64,000 nucleotides of DNA from Typhlomys cinereus (GCA_023101885.1 JALPQD010000394.1:1672581-1736580), one strand, 5' to 3'; shown: positions 45,777 to 57,580, numbered from the stretch's first letter. Program-made: numbers and translations. The notes: generated by a model from the sequence alone, not told the origin.

Positions 45777-48700
45777 GTGTCCAGAATTAAAAATAATTTC
45801 TCCATTATAACACTAAATGTCAATGGTATTAACTCACCGATTAAGAGACACAGATTACAAACTTGGATTAAAAATCACAATCCAACAATCTGCTGCCTTC
45901 AGGAAACTCATCTCACCACAAAAGACAGGCACGTCCTAAGAATGAAAGGCTAGTCCAAAATCCTGCAAGCTAATGGAACCAGGAAACAGGCTGAATTATG
46001 CTTTCAGACAAAGTGGACTTCAAACCAAAGAAAATCATGAGACACAGATGGATACTACATTTTAGTCACAGGTACAATTCACCAGGAAGATTTCACAATA
46101 CTGAACATATATGCACCCAATACGGGCCCCTCCACATTCATTAAGAAAACTCTACAGCGTCTAAAGCAAGAAATCAACCCCCAAACAATAATTCTTGGGG
46201 ACTTCAACACTGCCCTCTCAACATGGGATAGATCAACAGGTCAAAAGCTTAATAGAGACACTTTGGACCTTAATCAAACCCTTAAAAAAATGGACCTTAC
46301 AGATCTCTATCAAACTTTTCACCCACGCACCAAAGAATACACATTTTTCTCTGCAGCACAAGGAACATTTTCCAAAATAGATCACATATTGGGCCACAAA
46401 ACAAATCTACACATATACAAAAAAGTTGAAATTCTAACCTGTGCCTATCAGACCACCACGGCCTAAAGCTAGACATCCACAACACAACAAACAAGGGAAA
46501 GTACACTAACTCCTGGAAACTTAACAATATGATGCTGAATGAGAACTGGATTCGGGAAGAAATTAAAAAGGAAATTCAAGATTTCCTGAAAGCGAATGAT
46601 AATGAAAATACAACTTACCAAAATCTCTGGGACACAATGAAAGCTGTTCTAAGAGGTAAGTTGATAGCTCTTAATGCCTACATCAAAAAATGGAAACATC
46701 AGAAATAAACAACCTAAAAATGCAGCTTAAAGCTCTAGAGAAACTAGAGCAATCTGATCCCAAAAGAAGTCGAAGATAGGAGATTAGCAAAATAAGGGGA
46801 GAAATATCTGAAATCGAGATTAACAAAATGATAGAAAAAATCAACCAGTCGAAAAGCTGGTTCTTTGAAAAAATCAATAAAATTGATACACCCCTAGCTA
46901 AATTAACCAAAAGCAAGAGAGAGAAAACCCAAATTGACAAAATTAGAAATGAACATGGAGTTATCACTACTGATACCCAAGAAATCCAGAGAATTATAAC
47001 ATCATATTTCAAAAACTTATACTCTGTGTTCACAGACGTTCGTTCCTGATCATTTACAACTAAGGGGGTATGATCTCAACAGAAGGGGAGGGCATATAGT
47101 CTGGCAGATAAAAAGTAACAATTTTGCAAATGGGTGATTGACCCCTGTCTCACTCAGGTTTCCTACTTTTATTACATCTACCATTGAATGTGCTCTTATA
47201 ATAAGACTCGAGTTTAACAGCTTTTTGTCACTGGCCTGGGGGGGACATACAGTGCCCAGCAGGATGGAGTGAAGGGCATTGCAGGAGCAGCAAAACTGCA
47301 AAAGAAAATCAACAAACCACAATCCAGAACTTCAGAGACTCTATATCAACCACCTAGAACTAGGCCAGACTAATCTTGCAGAAGAGGGGGCGGAAAGAGT
47401 GTAAGAGAAAAAGGATGGGAGGAGCAATGATTTGCAAGATACTCCACACAAGTTAGGGCCAAAGCAATCATAATTGGACTTTGCATGCCCTGCGCAATGT
47501 CCAACACACTATTAACTTCACAAAGTCTAGCATCTGCTAAAGGCACCAAGATCCTTGGAGGCAAGGGGTTGACAGCCAGAGTAGTGTTCCTATGCTTAAG
47601 GGGAACACGGGAAAGGGTTCAGGGAAATGCCACTGGGTCCTTGTACGTCAAAGGAAAGGAGGGCCCAGAGGAGAGTCAGGCATGCACAAGAAAAGACTCT
47701 GGGAATTGGGGCGGGAGGCACTGGGGGATGGAGAGGGAGGGGTGAGGGGAGGGGGAGCAGGGGGTTCGGGGGGAGGAGGAGGGAGGGAGGGAACTGGTGT
47801 ACTTAATAAGTTTGTATGAGCTGAAATAATAAAAATGTATTAATAAAAAATAAAAACAGAATTACATCTATTGTGTTGCATGTGATATAGGGTATTAATT
47901 CTCAAAAAAAAACTTATACTCTGTGAAGTTTGACAACACAAAAGAGATTGATGAATTTCTAAGTAAACATAACTTACCTAAATTGAATCAGGAAGTTGTG
48001 AATTATTTAAATAGTCCTATAACATATCAGGAAGTTGAAGAAGTAATCTCGAATCTTCCCACCAAAAAATGTCCTGGACCAGATGGATTCAGAACAGAGT
48101 TCTACCAGATATTCAAGGACTTAATAACACCAATACTCCTTAAACTGTTCCACAGATAGTAAAGGAAGGAAAACTACCAAATTCCTTCTATGAAGCTAAT
48201 ATCGTTTTAATCCCAAAACCTAGTAAAGGTTCACTTAAAAAAGAAAACTATAGGCCGATCTATCTGTTGCACACAGACGCAAAGATTCTCAATAAAGTCT
48301 TAGCAAATCGGATTCAAAAACATATCAAAAAGATTATTCACAGGGACCAATTTGACTTCATCCCTGGCACACAAGGTTGGTTCAACATACGCAAAACAAT
48401 AAATGTAATTCATCATGTAAACCAGTCCAAAGTCCAAGACCACATGATACTCTCGATAGATGCAGAAAAAGCTTTTGACAAGATCCAACAGCCTTTTATG
48501 ATCAAAACGCTAGAGACAGTAGGAATGTAAGGAACCTTTATCAATATAATAAAAGCTGTATACAACAAGCCCACAGCAAGGTTTATGCTCAATGGGGAAC
48601 AATTGGAAGCATTCCCACTTCGATCAGGATCTAGACAAGGCTGTCCACACTCACCACTTCTATTCAATATTGTACTTGAAGTCTTATCCAAAGCCATAAG

Positions 48701-50483
48701 ACAAGACAGAGGCATAAGATGGATTCAAACCGGCAAAGAAGAAGTCAAGCTATCCCTATTTGCAGATGACATGGTCTTATACCTGAGGGATCCCAAAAAC
48801 TCCCCCAGGAAGCTCCTGGAACTAATTGAGAAGTTCAGTAGGGTGGCAGGGTACAAAATAAATGTGCAAAAATCAGAGGCCTTCCTATATGCCCAGAATG
48901 AAAGAAGTGAAAAAGCCCTCAGAGAAACAATCCCATTTACTATAGCCCCTAAAAACATGAAATACCTAGGTATAAACCTAACCAAGGAGGTAAAGACCTT
49001 TACAATGAAATCTTTAAAACCCTAAGGAAAGAAATTACAGAAGACACCAGAAGGTGGAAAGACCTCCCATGTTCCTGGTTTGGCAGAAACAACATCGTAA
49101 AAATGACAATCCTACCAAAGGCGATATAAAAATTCAATGCTATACCAATTAAAATTCTAAAGCAATTCTTCAAAGAAGTTGACCAAACAATCTCAAAATT
49201 CATATGGAGGAACAAAAGACCCAGGAGCAAAGACAATCTGAGTAACAAAAACACTGCTGGAGGTATCACCATACCAAACCTTAGTCTATACTACAAATCC
49301 ATAGTTGTACAAACAGCCTGGTACTGGCTCCAAAATAGACACACAGATCAATGGATAAGGCTTGAAGTCCCAGATATAAGCCCACAAAATTACAGCCATT
49401 TGGTCTTTGACAAAGGGGCTCAAAGAATCCAATGGAAAAAGAACAGCATCTTCAACAAATGGTGCTGGCAAAACTGGATCTCCACAGGCAGAAGATTAAA
49501 GCTGGACCCGTACTTGTCACCATGTACAAGACTTAATTCCAAATGAATCAAGGACCTTGATATAAGGCCAGGGACTATAAAAACCATAGTTGAAAGGACA
49601 GGGAACTCCCTCAAGCTGATTGGGCTAGGCCAACATTTCCTAAACAGACATCCAATGGCACAGTCACTGCTACCAACTCTCAACAGTTGGGATCTTGTGA
49701 AATTAAAGAGCTTCTGTTCAGATAAAGAGATTGTAACAGGAGCTCAAAGGCAACCCACAGAATGGGAGAAAATGTTCACTAACCACATATCTTATAGAGC
49801 TCTACTGTCCAGAGTGCACAAAGAACTTAGAAAACTAAACACTAAGGAAACCAATGGCCCAATTAAAAAATGGGCCCTCGAACTTAAAAGAAACTTTACT
49901 AAAGGATGAAATTAAAATGTCTAACAAATATCTTAAAAAATGCTCCACTTCCTTAGCCATCAGGGAAATGCAAATCAAAACTTCCCTGAGATATCATCTC
50001 ACCCCGGTCAGGATGGCAAAAATCCAAAATACAAACAACAACAAAAGCTGGAGAGGATGTGGAGAGAGGGGTATTCTGCTACATTGCTGGTGGGAATGCA
50101 GGCTCATACAGCCACTCTAGTGAGCCGTCTGTAGATTCTTAAAGAAATTAAAGATTGAAATGCCATATGACCCTGCTATCCTACTTTTGGGAATAACCCC
50201 CCATACAGCAGAGGTTCACATCGATAGCACAAGCACGACCATGTTCATAGCAGCCCTGTTTACAATAGCAAAGTCATGTAATCAACCCAAATGTCCTACA
50301 GTTGACGAGTAGATAAGGAAATTGTGGTACATCTGTACAATGGAGTACTATTCAGCCATCAAAAATGATGAATTACTGGAATTTGCTGGGAAATGGATGT
50401 CATTAGAAACAATTATATTAAGTGAAGTATCTCAAACCCAGAAAATTAAGCGCCGTATGTACTCCCTAATAGGTGGTTCCTAG
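45777..50483 (+). pseudogene. L1-D ORF2, broken
   Basis: The start codon is GTG at 45777 where L1-C has ATG (24144). Endonuclease at 45780-46480 with frameshifts near 45990-46010; linker to 47010. An inserted L1 3' end (47029-47907) interrupts it with its TSD. RT resumes at 47923. 'LFADD' is at 48756-48770, in an open stretch 48585-49025. Frameshifts follow at about 48990 and 49230. The C-terminal region ends with TAG 50481-50483. Not functional. Confidence 0.9.
47029..47907 (+). mobile_element. L1 3' end insertion with short 3' transduction, in L1-D ORF2
   Basis: Begins inside the 3' UTR ('ttcacagacgttcgttcc', compare 3305) and includes the G-rich block (47708-47800) and terminus 'taataagtttgtatgag'. 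After its A-rich tail (to about 47855) come about 48 bases of non-L1 sequence ending at 47903, then As. The perfect 18-bp TSD 'aaaaacttatactctgtg' lies at 47011-47028 and 47908-47925. Confidence 0.9.
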
Positions 50484-51292
50484 TACCAAACCTACTCAGC
50501 CCACCTTGAGACACTCATAGGTAAATCTATGTATTACCTACAGTAATTGCAAGGATTATGAACAGGAGGGATGGGGTTGGAGGGCCACACCAGAAACAAG
50601 GAGAGAAGTAACCATGTTACTGTAGAGAAAATAGGCCTCCATCAAGGACTGCAAGGGGTAATATACAATGCCCACCAGGATGGAGTGAAGGGCATTGCAG
50701 GAGCAGCAAAACTGCAAAAGAAAATCAACAAACCACAATCCAGAACTTCAGAGACTCTATATCAACCATCTAGAACTAGGCCAGCCTAATCTCTCTCCAT
50801 CCTGAAGCTCAGGGAAATTTGTGGAAGAGGTGGCGGTAAGAGTGTAAAAAAAAAGGATGGGAGGCGCAATGATTTGCAAGATACTGCACACAATTTAGGG
50901 CCAAAGCAATAATAATTGGACTTTGCATGCCCTCCGCAATGTTCAACACACTATTGACCTCACAAAGTCTAGCATCTGCTAAAGGCACCAAGATCCTTGG
51001 AGGCAAGGGATTGGCAGCCACAGTAGTGTTCCTATACTTAAGGGGAACATGGGAAATGGTTCAGGGAAATGCCACTGGGTCCTTGTACGTCATCAGAGAG
51101 GAGGGCCCAGAGGAGATTCAGGCATGCACAAGAAAGGACTCTCTGGGAATTGGGGCGGGAGGCACTTGGGGGATGGAGAGGGAGGGGTGAGGGGATGGGG
51201 AGCAGGGAGTTGGGGGGAGGAGGAGGGAGTGAGGGAACCGGTGTACCTATTAAGTTTGTATGAGCAGAAATAATGATAAAAAATTTTAAAAA
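50484..51292 (+). other. L1-D 3' UTR with internal deletion and polyA
   Basis: Collinear with L1-A 3109-4150 but lacking about 250 bases at 50656 (the segment corresponding to about 3280-3520). G-rich tract at 51150-51235, terminus 'ctattaagtttgtatgagc', then A-rich tail to 51292. Confidence 0.85.
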
Positions 51293-52208
51293 ATATAATT
51301 GTTTCTAATTCCATCCACTTCCTGGCAAATTTCATTAATTCTTCATTTTTGATGACTGAGTAGTATTCCATTGTATAAATGTACCACATTTTCTTTATCC
51401 ACTCATCAGCCTTTGGGAGTTTTGGTTGGATTCCATGAGTTTGCTACTGTAAACATTGCTGCTATGAACATGGTCATGCTTGTGCTATCAAGGTGAATTT
51501 TGGCTGTATGGGGGATTATTCCCAAAAGTGGAATTGTAGGGTCATATGGCATTTCAATCTAATTTTTTCAAGAATTTCCAGATGGCTCGCCAGAGTGGTT
51601 GTATAAGCCTGCATTCCCACCAGCAATGTAGGAGAGTTCCCTTCTTGCCACATCTTCTCCATCATTTGGTGTTAATTGCATTGTGGATTCTTGCCATCCT
51701 GAACGAGAGATACATTGGAAATATACGAAGCCATGAACCAATGGGACTGATTGACAACTACTTAACCTTCCATTATAACACCAAGGATTACACATTGTTT
51801 TCAGCACCAATGGAACTTACTCAAAACTCAACCACATACTAGGCAGCAAAGCAAGCCTATACAAATAGAGGAAAATTGAAATAATATACTATATCCTATT
51901 TGATCACTATGGAATAAAACTAGACATCCATAGCAAGATAAACAGAAGAAAATATACAAACTCTTAGAAACTAAACAACATGAGACTGAGGGAGGAATGA
52001 GTCTGGGTACAAAGCAAAATGGAGATCCCAAAATTCCTGGAATTTAATAATAATAAAAAAATACCTAAATTTTGTGACATAAAGAAGGTAGTCCTAAAGG
52101 TATGGTTATAGCAATCAATAAATAAAGCATCCCAAGTAAGTAACCTAACAATTCAGCTTAAAGTCTTAGAGAAACAAGAATAATATAACTCTAAAAGGAG
52201 TAGACAGG

Positions 52209-52492
52209 GGGCTGGAGAGGTGGCTCAGGGGTTAAGTCTCTGCCTTGCTGGTGGAAGGTCCTGAGTTCGGATCCCACGTATAGACGCCAGGCGGAAGCGG
52301 GGGCGGCCTGCGCTTCTGGTCCTTGTAGGGCAGAGCCTGTGAATCCTGGGGCAGAAGGAGGTGGAGGCGTCCATGGTGGTTCACGAATTCGTCTGTGGTT
52401 CTACACATACACAGACACACACACACAGACGCGCGCACGCACATACACACGCATATGCACACAGTTGAATAAATAATAATAATAATACATTT
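52209..52492 (+). mobile_element. tRNA-derived SINE (young copy) with 17-bp TSD
   Basis: Same family as 22729-23029 and very close to it. Head 'ggctggagaggtggctcagg', B box 'gagttcggatccc' (52264-52276), body 'tagacgccaggcggaagcgg', 'gagcctgtgaatcctggggc', 'ggaggcgtccatggtggttc', then CA-rich and AAT-rich tail. TSD 'taaaaggagtRgacagg' at 52192-52208 and 52493-52509 (one mismatch). Confidence 0.92.
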
Positions 52493-53416
52493 TAAAAGGA
52501 GTGGACAGGAGGAATTATCAAGATTCAGGAAGAAAATAACAAGTGGAGACAAAGAAAACAATATAAAGAATTAATCAAAGGAAGAGTTGGTTTTTTGAAA
52601 AACTAAACAACATTGATAAACCCTCAGCCAAATTAATCAAACCAAAAGAGAGAAAGCCCAAATTCATAAAATTAGAGATGGAAAAAAGAGCTATCACAAC
52701 CAATCCCAAGGATCAAACTCATAAGGTCATAGAACATATATTTATAACTCAACCAATTTAATTCTCAGAATAAAGTGGATGAACTTCTAAATACAAATAA
52801 CCTACAATAAGTTGATTCAGGATAAACTAAGTTATTTAAACACTAGCTTAACAAGTGATAAAATTAAAACAGCAATTACAAATCTCCCAACCAAAACAAG
52901 AGTAGGACTGGATATATTCAGTTCGGGATTCTACCTGATATTTAAACAACAACTAACACATCCATTCCTCAAATTTTTCCACAAAAGGGAAAAGGAACAC
53001 TTCTAAACTCTTTCTATGAATTCAAAATTCACTGATTGCAAAACCAAATGAAGACAAAACAATTAAACAAAACTATGAGCCAAACTCACTGATGAACATA
53101 GAAGCAAAAATCTTCAAAAATTAGCAGCAAACTGCATTCAGAGATATATCAAAGATATAATTCATTATGACCAGGCTGTGTTTATTCCAGAAACACAAGG
53201 TTGTTTCAAAATAGGCACAGTAGTACATGTAATTCCTCACATAAGCAAAATCAAAGACAAAAATCACAGGATCCTCTGAATAGATGAAGAAAAATATTGA
53301 CAAAATTCAACACCCATTTGTGATAAAAGTCTTTGAGAGAACAAGGATAGAAGGAACATATATCAACATAATGAAGAGAATATACAGCAAAAATCACGCT
53401 AAATGGTGAAATTCTT

Positions 53417-53813
53417 TTTTTTAATTTTTTTTTATTTCCACTCATACAAACTTAACAGGTATGCCATTCCCCTCCCTCCCTCCAATTTCCCACTGCCCTG
53501 TGCCCCCTCCCCTCACTCTCCCTCCCCATCCCCTAATGCCTCCCACTCCCATCCCCAAAGCATCCTTTAATGTGCATGCCAAACTCTCCTCTGGGTCCTC
53601 CTCTCCGATGAGGTGCAAGGACCCAGTGGCATTTCCCAGAACCCTTTTCTGTGTTCCCATTAAGCATAGGAACACTACCGTGGCTGTCAATCCCTTGCCT
53701 CCAAGGATCCTAGTGCCTTTAGCAAATGCTAGACTTTGTGAGGTCAATAGTGTGTTGGACATTGCACAGGGCATGCCAAAGTCCAATTATGATTGCTTCG
53801 GCCCTAATATGTG
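53417..53813 (-). mobile_element. Truncated L1 3' end, minus strand, in L1-F
   Basis: T-rich tail, 'ccactcatacaaacttaacagg', C-rich block (53465-53545) and 3' UTR to 'cggccctaatatgtg'. Perfect 13-bp TSD 'tggtgaaattctt' at 53404-53416 and 53814-53826. Confidence 0.9.
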
Positions 53814-54106
53814 TGGTGAAATTCTTGAAGCATTACCACTTAGATCAAGAACTAGACAAGGCTGTCCTTTCACAAATTTTGCATTTAATGTTGTACTCAA
53901 AGTCTTAGCAAGAGGTATAAGATAAAAGAGTGAGAATAAAAGGATAGAAAGAGGAAAGGAAGAAATAAATAAAACTCTATTCATAGATGACATGATTCTA
54001 TACCTGAGAGATCCCAAAGTTTCTATTAAGATACTCTTGAAACTAAGCAATATGTTTAGCAGATTAGCAGGTTACAAAATTAATGTTTAAAAATCAGTAG
54101 ATTTCC

Positions 54107-54125
54107 TGGGGGGGGTTGTGGAAAA
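54107..54125 (+). mobile_element. 19-nt micro-insertion with perfect 18-bp TSD
   Basis: 'aaaaatcagtagatttcc' occurs at 54089-54106 and 54126-54143, separated only by 'tggggggggttgtgg' plus four As. The geometry (long TSD, A-ending insert) looks like target-primed reverse transcription that stopped almost at once. The alternative is an 18-bp templated duplication with filler DNA. Confidence 0.6.
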
Positions 54126-54192
54126 AAAAATCAGTAGATTTCCAATATTCCAAGGAAGAACAAAGAAAGAAAACCCTGAGAGAACCAATTTC

Positions 54193-54463
54193 ATAGTGTT
54201 CCTATGCTTAAGGGGAACAAAGGAAAGGGTTCAGGGAAATGCCATTGGGTCCTTGTACGTCATCGGAGAGGAGGACCCAGAGGAGAGTTTGGAATGCACA
54301 TTAAAGGATTCTCTGGGGATTGGGGGAGGGGAGGGGGTGGGGAGAGAGGGGTGAGGGCAGGGGGAGCAGGGGGGTGGGGGGATGAGGAGGGATGGAGGGA
54401 TGGAGGGAACCGGTGTACCTATTAAGTCTGTATGAGCGGAGATAATAAAAAATGTTTTAAAAA
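54193..54463 (+). mobile_element. Truncated L1 3' end in L1-F without TSD
   Basis: Starts in the 3' UTR ('atagtgttcctatgcttaagg'), passes the G-rich block and terminus 'attaagtctgtatgagcgg', and ends in As before 'gctcctaaccaagacc' of L1-F. No duplication flanks it, and compared with other L1 copies a stretch of target seems missing, suggesting insertion with target-site deletion. Confidence 0.75.
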
Positions 54464-55835
54464 GCTCCTAACCAAGACCTGTACAATGAAAAATTTAAAA
54501 CACTGAGAAAAAGAGATTACAGAAATCACCAGAAAAATGGAAAGACCTCCCTTGTTCCTAGATCAGAAGACCATACTACTAAAGGCCATATATAGATTCA
54601 GTACAATATAAATAAAAATTCCTTCCAACACAATTTTCACAGAAATTAATTTTAAAAAACAGCATAAAATTTCATACAGAAGCAAAAAGTGCTCAGGATA
54701 GCAAAAAAAAAAAATCCCAAGAAATAAAAACTCTGCTGGAAGTATCACCAGACCTTAAATTATACTACGAAGCCATTGTGATTAAAAAAAAAAAAAACAG
54801 CATAGCATTGGTTCCAAAACTAAGATTCAATTCGCTGCCTTAGAATTCCAGACCCACATATGAACTTACACACCTACAGTCAACTGATTTTTGGTATAGG
54901 TTCCAAAAAATGGGAAAAGAACAGCATCTACAACAAATGAGACTTGCAAAATTGGATATTTACGTGCAATAGAGTCATGTTAGAAAAGTATCCATCACCC
55001 TTCATGAAAATTAACTTCAAATGGATCAAAGACTTCAATGTTCTACCAGAGATCAGCATTTTCTAAAATGGACACAAATGCTCAGGACAGTGGCCAACAC
55101 TTGACAAGTGTAGTTTCATGAGGTTGAAAAACTTCCACATGGCAGGAGATATTGTCAGTCAAGGAAAAAGTCAACCCACTGAATGAGAGAAAATCTTCAC
55201 TAACCACATTTCTGATAGAGCTCTATTATCCAGAGTCCACAAAGAACTTAAAAAAAAAAAAAAAAAACACCAAGGAGACAAATAGCCCAATTACAAAATG
55301 GATCTCTGAACTCAAAAGAAACTTTTCCAGGGGTGAAATTAAAATGTCTAACAAATATCTTAAAAACTGCTCCACATCCTTAGCCATCAGGGAAGTGCAA
55401 ATCAAAACTACCATGAGATATCATCTCTCCCTTGTCAGGATGGTGAAAATCCACAACACAAACAACACTGAATGTAGATTAGGAGGTGGAGAGAAGTGAA
55501 CACTCATACATTGATGGTGGGAATTTAGGCTTATACAACCACTCTGGAGATCAGTATAATGATTTATAAAAAAGTTAGGGATTGAAATACCATATGGCCC
55601 TGCTATACCACTACTGAGAATAATACCCCCAAAGGCAGAAATTCACTACTGTGACACAAATACTCATAGCAGCACTATTTACAATAGCAAAATCATGGCA
55701 TCAACCCAAATGCCCAACAATTGATGAATGGATAATGAAAATGTGGTACATTTACACAATGGAATACTACTTAGTCACCAAAAATTAATTAATGAAAATT
55801 TCCAGGAAATGGATGGAATTAAAAGAAATTATATT

Positions 55836-56441
55836 CTGCAAATTTCCCTGAGCTTCAGGATGGGGAGAGATTAGGCTGGCCTAGTTCTAGGTGGTTGATA
55901 TAGAGTCTCTGAAGTTCCGGTAAGAGTGTAAGAGCACAAGGATGGGAGGAGCAATAATATGTAAGATACTCCACACAAGTTAGGGCTGAAGCGATCATAA
56001 TTGGACTTTACATGCCCTGCGCAATGTCCAACACACTATTGTCCCCACAAAGTCTAGCATTTGCTAAAAGCACCAAGATCCTTGGAGGCAAGGGATTGAC
56101 AGCCAAAATAGTGTTCCTATGCTTAAGGGGAACACAGGAAAGGGTTCAGGGAAATGCCACTGGGTCCTTGTATGTCATCGGAGAGGAGGACCCAGAGGAC
56201 AGTCAGGCATGCACATTAAAGGATTCTCCGGAGATTGGGGGAGGGGAGGCACTGGGGGGTGGGGAGGGAGGGGTGAGGGGAGGGCGAGCAGAGGGGTGGG
56301 GGGAGGAGGAGGGAGGGAGGGAACCGTTGTACCTATTAAGTTTGTATGAGCGGAGATCATAAAAAAATGTTTAAAAAAAAGAAAATTCATAAATTCAGTA
56401 CATTAATTCATGAAATGCTATAAGAATAAAAAATCAAAAAA
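55836..56441 (+). mobile_element. Twin-primed (5'-inverted) L1 3' end with short 3' transduction
   Basis: Perfect 16-bp TSD 'taaaagaaattatatt' at 55820-55835 and 56442-56457. 55836-55916 is L1 3' UTR in reverse orientation; 55917-56375 is the adjoining 3' UTR in forward orientation, with only about 9 L1 bases lost between the two. About 60 non-L1 bases follow the first A-rich tail, with AATAAA near 56424-56430 and a final A-rich end. A classic twin-priming structure. Confidence 0.9.
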
Positions 56442-56457
56442 TAAAAGAAATTATATT

Positions 56458-57580
56458 GAGGGAAGTATCTCAGACACAGAAAGTTAGATATCATAAGTAC
56501 TTCCTAATAAGTGAATCCTATTTTCAAACCTACTTAATGACATATTCAAAGGTAATATCCAATGTAATTGCAAAGGATTATAATCAGGAGGGAAGGGAGG
56601 AAAGCAGCTCAAAACAAAGGTGATAGGGGAATATCTTCAGTAGAGAAAATAGGCCACGGTCATGTATTGCATGTAAGTAGCGAGACATCTGATGCAGTTC
56701 ACTCTCACTTCCTTTTCAGGTAATTTAGGATTGAACAGGTTTAATCTCACCAATCAGGGAGGACATAGGGACTGGCAGCCAGATGGTAACCAACTAGCAA
56801 AATGGTAGACTGACACCCCCTACCCCTCACTGCTGTCTTACTCCTATTCTTCTATCTTTGAGTCTACTCTTATATTAAAATCTTCTTCATATAAACTGTC
56901 TTCTATCTTCAATTAGGAGATGACCTTCAATACCAATCAGGATGCAGCCAAAGGCAGTTCAGGAATAGCAAAACTAAAAACAACAACAAACCATAGTTCA
57001 GAACACCAAAGATCCTACATTAGTCACATGGAATCAGACCACCCAAATCTCTCCTCATCCTAAAGCTCAGGGAAACTTGCAGAAGAGATGGTGGCCAGAT
57101 TGTAAGAGCCTAAAGATGGGGAAGACCAACGATATGCAAGATACTGCACGTGTTAGGGCTGCAGCAACCAGGACTGTACTTTTCCAGACCTGCACAATGT
57201 CTGACATATCGATGACCCCTCAAAGTCTAGCATGGATCACAGGGGAGAAGGCTCCAGGCAGTAGGATCCTTAGAGGCAAAGGATTAGCAGTCATAATAGA
57301 GTTCCCATGCTGACGGTGAGCCCAAGAAGAGGCTCCGGGCTATGCTACTGATTCCTGAGCCTTCAGTAGGATGGAGGACTCAAGGGAGGTTCAAATGGAT
57401 GCTCTAGTGGATGGAAGGGAGAAAGAGGGAGACACTGGGGAGAGGGAAAGAAGGAGGGGTATGAAAGGAAGGGGAAAGGTGGGAGAGTGCGATGGGGGAT
57501 GACGGTGAAGGGGAGGGTGGAGGGAGATGACAGGAATACCTATTGAGCTTGTATGATTAGGAAAAAAATAAAATGTGGGA
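56458..57580 (+). other. L1-F 3' UTR (older type)
   Basis: Collinear with the younger L1 3' UTRs but diverged: 'cagtagagaaaataggcca', 'gaggacatagggactggcag', 'cctaaagctcagggaaac', a purine-rich tract (57400-57530) and terminus 'cctattgagcttgtatg', then As. Confidence 0.8.

Larger units (their letters stand above)
43592..51292 (+). mobile_element. L1-D: full-length LINE-1 nested in L1-E, perfect 17-bp TSD
   Basis: TSD 'atataattgtttctaat' at 43575-43591 and 51293-51309. Layout: GC-rich 5' UTR (43592-44475), ORF1 (44476-45719), ORF2 (45777-50483), 3' UTR (50484-about 51285). Later insertions: a U1 snRNA retropseudogene in ORF1 (45255-45418) and an L1 3' end in ORF2 (47029-47907). The 3' UTR has an internal deletion near 50656. 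A perfect TSD indicates a fairly recent insertion, yet both ORFs are broken. Confidence 0.93.
42465..51702 (-). mobile_element. L1-E: minus-strand truncated L1, split by L1-D
   Basis: Segment 42465-43591 is the reverse complement of a whole L1 3' UTR plus the last codons of ORF2. It resumes at 51293-51702 with the ORF2 C-terminus up to 'gccatcctga'. L1-D lies between in the opposite orientation, flanked by a perfect 17-bp duplication of L1-E sequence. L1-E is 5'-truncated at 51702, where the older L1-F begins. No TSD of its own was found. Confidence 0.85.
51740..55835 (+). pseudogene. L1-F ORF2 remnant
   Basis: Recognisable pieces: endonuclease end ('caccaaggattacacattgtt'), linker ('aattaatcaaaccaaaagagag'), RT fingers (52812-53006, with 'TKTRVGLDIFSSGFY' where C and D read 'PGPDGF'), palm ('catagatgacatgat' near 53981, weak FADD equivalent), and thumb to C-terminal region (54540-55800). 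Indels and stops are frequent. The first half of the endonuclease is missing. Confidence 0.8.
51703..57580 (+). mobile_element. L1-F: older LINE-1 riddled with insertions
   Basis: More diverged than C and D but in order: endonuclease end (51740-51990), linker (52000-52800), RT (52812-54090), C-terminal region (54470-55835), 3' UTR (56458-57580). It carries a SINE, a minus-strand L1 3' end, a 19-nt micro-insertion, a plus-strand L1 3' end and a twin-primed L1 3' end. Its 3' terminus 'attgagcttgtatgattagg' defines an older 3' UTR type. It begins abruptly at the edge of L1-E. Confidence 0.8.

Noticed and set aside
43592..51292. L1-D as an active element because of its perfect TSD and full length
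   Set aside because: ORF1 carries a frameshift and a U1 insertion; ORF2 lost its ATG and contains an 879-bp insert and further frameshifts.
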